A stretch of 64,000 bases of DNA from contig OZ059895.1 in assembly GCA_964057225.1 (NCBI GenBank), forward strand, positions 23,012,688 to 23,076,687. The letters are read 5' to 3'. Position numbers and translations under genes: made by a program. Shown here piece after piece: positions 61,417 to 64,000 of this stretch (positions within the stretch are counted from its first letter, which is position 1; every line of letters begins with the position of its first letter). Source of the DNA: Auanema rhodensis (lineage: Eukaryota > Nematoda > Chromadorea > Rhabditida > Rhabditidae). The notes beneath the pieces are model-generated. The model was not told where the DNA came from. It did not search any database and saw only the letters and a list, made by a program, of their open reading frames with translations.

Positions 61417-64000
61417 CTAGCTTAAAAATGCACCGAGATATCAACTGATATAAGTTCACACTTATATCCTCGATTTTCACCCTGAAGAATTAATTTTTTC
61501 GTTGAATAACATCGTCCATCGTCTTTGCCTTAAAAAAAGGAATCTAAAAACATCTACGTTTTGCTAAATTATCTTGAAATTTTTCGAAAAAATTTTTGTC
61601 AAAATGTTTTTGGAAGCAATGTTGAGTGTACATGGAAACTCAACATACACTAATGCATCATTTTTCAAACGATCATAACTAATTTTTGTATTAAGCGTTT
61701 CTCAATGTAGTATAGTGCATTCGATGCGGATTTTTAAGCTGCGTCGATCTGTGTTATCAGATTTGCGCTAGCTTAAAAATGCACCGAGATATCAACTGAT
61801 ATATGTTCACACTTATATCCTCGATTTTCACCCTGAAGAATTAATTTTTTCGTTGAATAACAATGTCCATCGTCTTTGCCTTGAAAAAAGGAATCTAAAA
61901 ACATCTACTTTTTGCTAAATTATTTCGAAATTTTTCGAAAAAATTTTTGTCAAAATGTTTTTGGAAGCAATGTTGAGTGTACATGGAAACTCAACATACA
62001 CTAATGCATCATTTTTCAAACGATCATAACTAATTTTTGTATTAAGCGTTTCTCAATGTAGTATAGTGCATTCGATGCGGATTTTTAAGCTGCATCGATT
62101 TGTGTTATCAGATTTGCGCTAGCTTAAAAATGCACCGAGATATCAACTGATATAAGTTCACACTTATATCCTCGATTTTCACCCTGAAGAATTAATTTTT
62201 TCGTTGAATAACAATGTTCATCGTCTTTGCCTTGAAAAAAGGAATCTAAAAACATCTACTTTTTGCTAAATTATTTTGAAATTTTTCGAAAAAATTTTTG
62301 TCAAAATGTTTTTGGAAGCAATGTTGAGTGTACATGGAAACTCAACATACACTAATGCATCATTTTTCAAACGATCATAACTAATTTTTGTATTAAGCGT
62401 TTCTCAATGTAGTATAGTGCATTCGATGCGGATTTTTAAGCTGCGTCGATCTGTGTTATCAGATTTGCGCTAGCTTAAAAATGCACCGAGATATCAACTG
62501 ATATAAGTTCACACTTAGATCCTCGATTTTCACCCTGAAGAATTAATTTTTTCGTTGAATAACAATGTCCATCGTCTTTGCCTTGAAAAAACAAATCTAA
62601 AAACATCTACTTTTTGCTAAATTATTCTGAAATTTTTCGAAAAAATTTTTGTCAAAATGTTTTTGGAAGCAATGTTGAGTGTACATGGAAACTCAACATA
62701 CACTAATGCATCATTTTTCAAACGATCATAACTAATTTTTGTATTAAGCGTTTCTCAATGTAGTATAGTGCATTCGATGCGGATTTTTAAGCTGCGTCGA
62801 TCTGTTTTATCAGATTTGCGCTAGCTTAAAAATGCACCGAGATATCAACTGATATAAGTTCACACTTATATCCTCGATTTTCACCCTGAAGAATTAATTT
62901 TTTCGTTGAATAACATCGTCCATCGTCTTTGCCTTGAAAAAAGGAATCTAAAAACATCTACGTTTTGCTAAATTATCTTGAAATTTTTCGAAAAAATTTT
63001 TGTCAAAATGTTTTTGGAAGCAATGTTGAGTGTACATGGAAACTCAACATACACTAATGCATCATTTTTCAAACGATCATAACTAATTTTTGTATTAAGC
63101 GTTTCTCAATGTAGTATAGTGCATTCGATGCGGATTTTTAAGCTGCGTCGATCTGTGTTATCAGATTTGCGCTAGCTTAAAAATGCACCGAGATATCAAC
63201 TGATATATGTTCACACTTATATCCTCGATTTTCACCCTGAAGAATTAATTTTTTCGTTGAATAACAATGTCCATCGTCTTTGCCTTGAAAAAAGGAATCT
63301 AAAAACATCTACTTTTTGCTAAATTATTTCGAAATTTTTCGAAAAAATTTTTGTCAAAATGTTTTTGGAAGCAATGTTGAGTGTACATGGAAACTCAACA
63401 TACACTAATGCATCATTTTTCAAACGATCATAACTAATTTTTGTATTAAGCGTTTCTCAATGTAGTATAGTGCATTCGATGCGGATTTTTAAGCTGCATC
63501 GATTTGTGTTATCAGATTTGCGCTAGCTTAAAAATGCACCGAGATATCAACTGATATAAGTTCACACTTATATCCTCGATTTTCACCCTGAAGAATTAAT
63601 TTTTTCGTTGAATAACAATGTTCATCGTCTTTGCCTTGAAAAAAGGAATCTAAAAACATCTACTTTTTGCTAAATTATTTTGAAATTTTTCGAAAAAATT
63701 TTTGTCAAAATGTTTTTGGAAGCAATGTTGAGTGTACATGGAAACTCAACATACACTAATGCATCATTTTTCAAACGATCATAACTAATTTTTGTATTAA
63801 GCGTTTCTCAATGTAGTATAGTGCATTCGATGCGGATTTTTAAGCTGCGTCGATCTGTGTTATCAGATTTGCGCTAGCTTAAAAATGCACCGAGATATCA
63901 ACTGATATAAGTTCACACTTAGATCCTCGATTTTCACCCTGAAGAATTAATTTTTTCGTTGAATAACAATGTCCATCGTCTTTGCCTTGAAAAAACAAAT
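61417..64000. repeat. 4-monomer unit, one full copy and one cut by the window edge
   Basis: 61417-62820 (starts 61417, 61768, 62119, 62470) is followed by 62821-64000 (starts 62821, 63172, 63523, 63874) at an offset of 1404 bp. Order: ACATCGTCC/TACGTTTTG; GATATATG with TTATTTCG and a private GCATCGATTTG tail; TGTTCATCG; CTTAGATCC with AACAAATC. The first monomers differ at CCTTAAAA versus CCTTGAAA. The last monomer is truncated after 127 bases by the window end, so the unit probably continues outside. Confidence 0.9.

Larger units (their letters stand above)
1..64000. repeat. Satellite DNA array, ~351 bp monomer, 182 full copies plus a partial one
   Basis: The window is a continuous head-to-tail array with a period of 348-353 bp. 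I set the register at CTAGCTT, which begins at base 1 and recurs at every monomer start; the array continues past both edges. 151 monomers are 351 bp, 12 are 350, 8 are 353, 6 are 348 and 5 are 352. All copies share one orientation and nothing interrupts them. A typical monomer (54397-54747) has 57 C and 53 G, about 31% G+C. Monomers differ at a limited set of diagnostic sites, and variant combinations recur in fixed order, so the array has higher-order repeat structure. Length, AT-richness, lack of coding potential and local homogenisation are typical of eukaryotic centromeric or pericentromeric satellites. The family is not one I can name. Confidence 0.98.

Noticed and set aside
1-64000. CRISPR array or bacterial tandem repeat
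   Set aside because: The whole period is repeated with no unique spacers, the unit is far too long, and there are no associated genes.
1-64000. Inverted monomers, inserted transposons, LTRs, tRNA or rRNA genes
   Set aside because: Every monomer start was found in one orientation at 348-353 bp spacing, which leaves no room for an insertion; no such gene was recognised.

Overview
The whole 64 kb window is one uninterrupted satellite DNA array. Counting from the recurring CTAGCTT motif gives 182 complete head-to-tail monomers plus a 127-base partial one at the right edge, all in the same orientation. Monomer length is 351 bp in 151 copies; the others are 348 (6), 350 (12), 352 (5) or 353 bp (8), and these lengths add up exactly to the window. 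There is no unique sequence, transposable element, RNA gene or credible protein-coding gene, and neither array edge is in the window. A typical monomer (54397-54747) is about 31% G+C by hand count.

An array of this kind points to a eukaryotic heterochromatic (centromeric or pericentromeric) region. I do not recognise the satellite family. An invertebrate such as an insect is plausible from the AT-rich ~350 bp monomer and the lack of CpG depletion (12 CpG seen against about 8.6 expected in the typical monomer), but this is only inference.

The information lies in the ordering of monomer variants. Left part (1-39656): diverse variants and almost all length variants, arranged in nested higher-order repeats. 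These are a 6-monomer unit (351-2453 and 2454 onward), two adjacent 14-monomer units (4208-9123 and 9124-14042), a 9-monomer-offset repeat (12988 onward versus 16146 onward), a 4-monomer tandem duplication (24220-27027), three copies of a 699 bp dimer (27379-29475) and a 13-monomer unit with a partial second copy (30881-38602). Right part (39657-64000): more uniform 351 bp monomers with different markers, in a 7-monomer-offset repeat (43167-47729) and many 2-, 3- and 4-monomer tandem duplications.

Several monomers are chimeras whose break can be confined to under 30 bp (25516-25543 and 34200-34228), a direct trace of unequal exchange. Each monomer also carries conserved dyad symmetries: a 9 bp stem with a 4-base loop near its start, a 12 bp A/T-rich palindrome and a 9 bp stem with a 10-base loop in the middle, and a long imperfect dyad across each monomer junction. 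Nothing here encodes a multi-gene system; the notable content is the repeat architecture.
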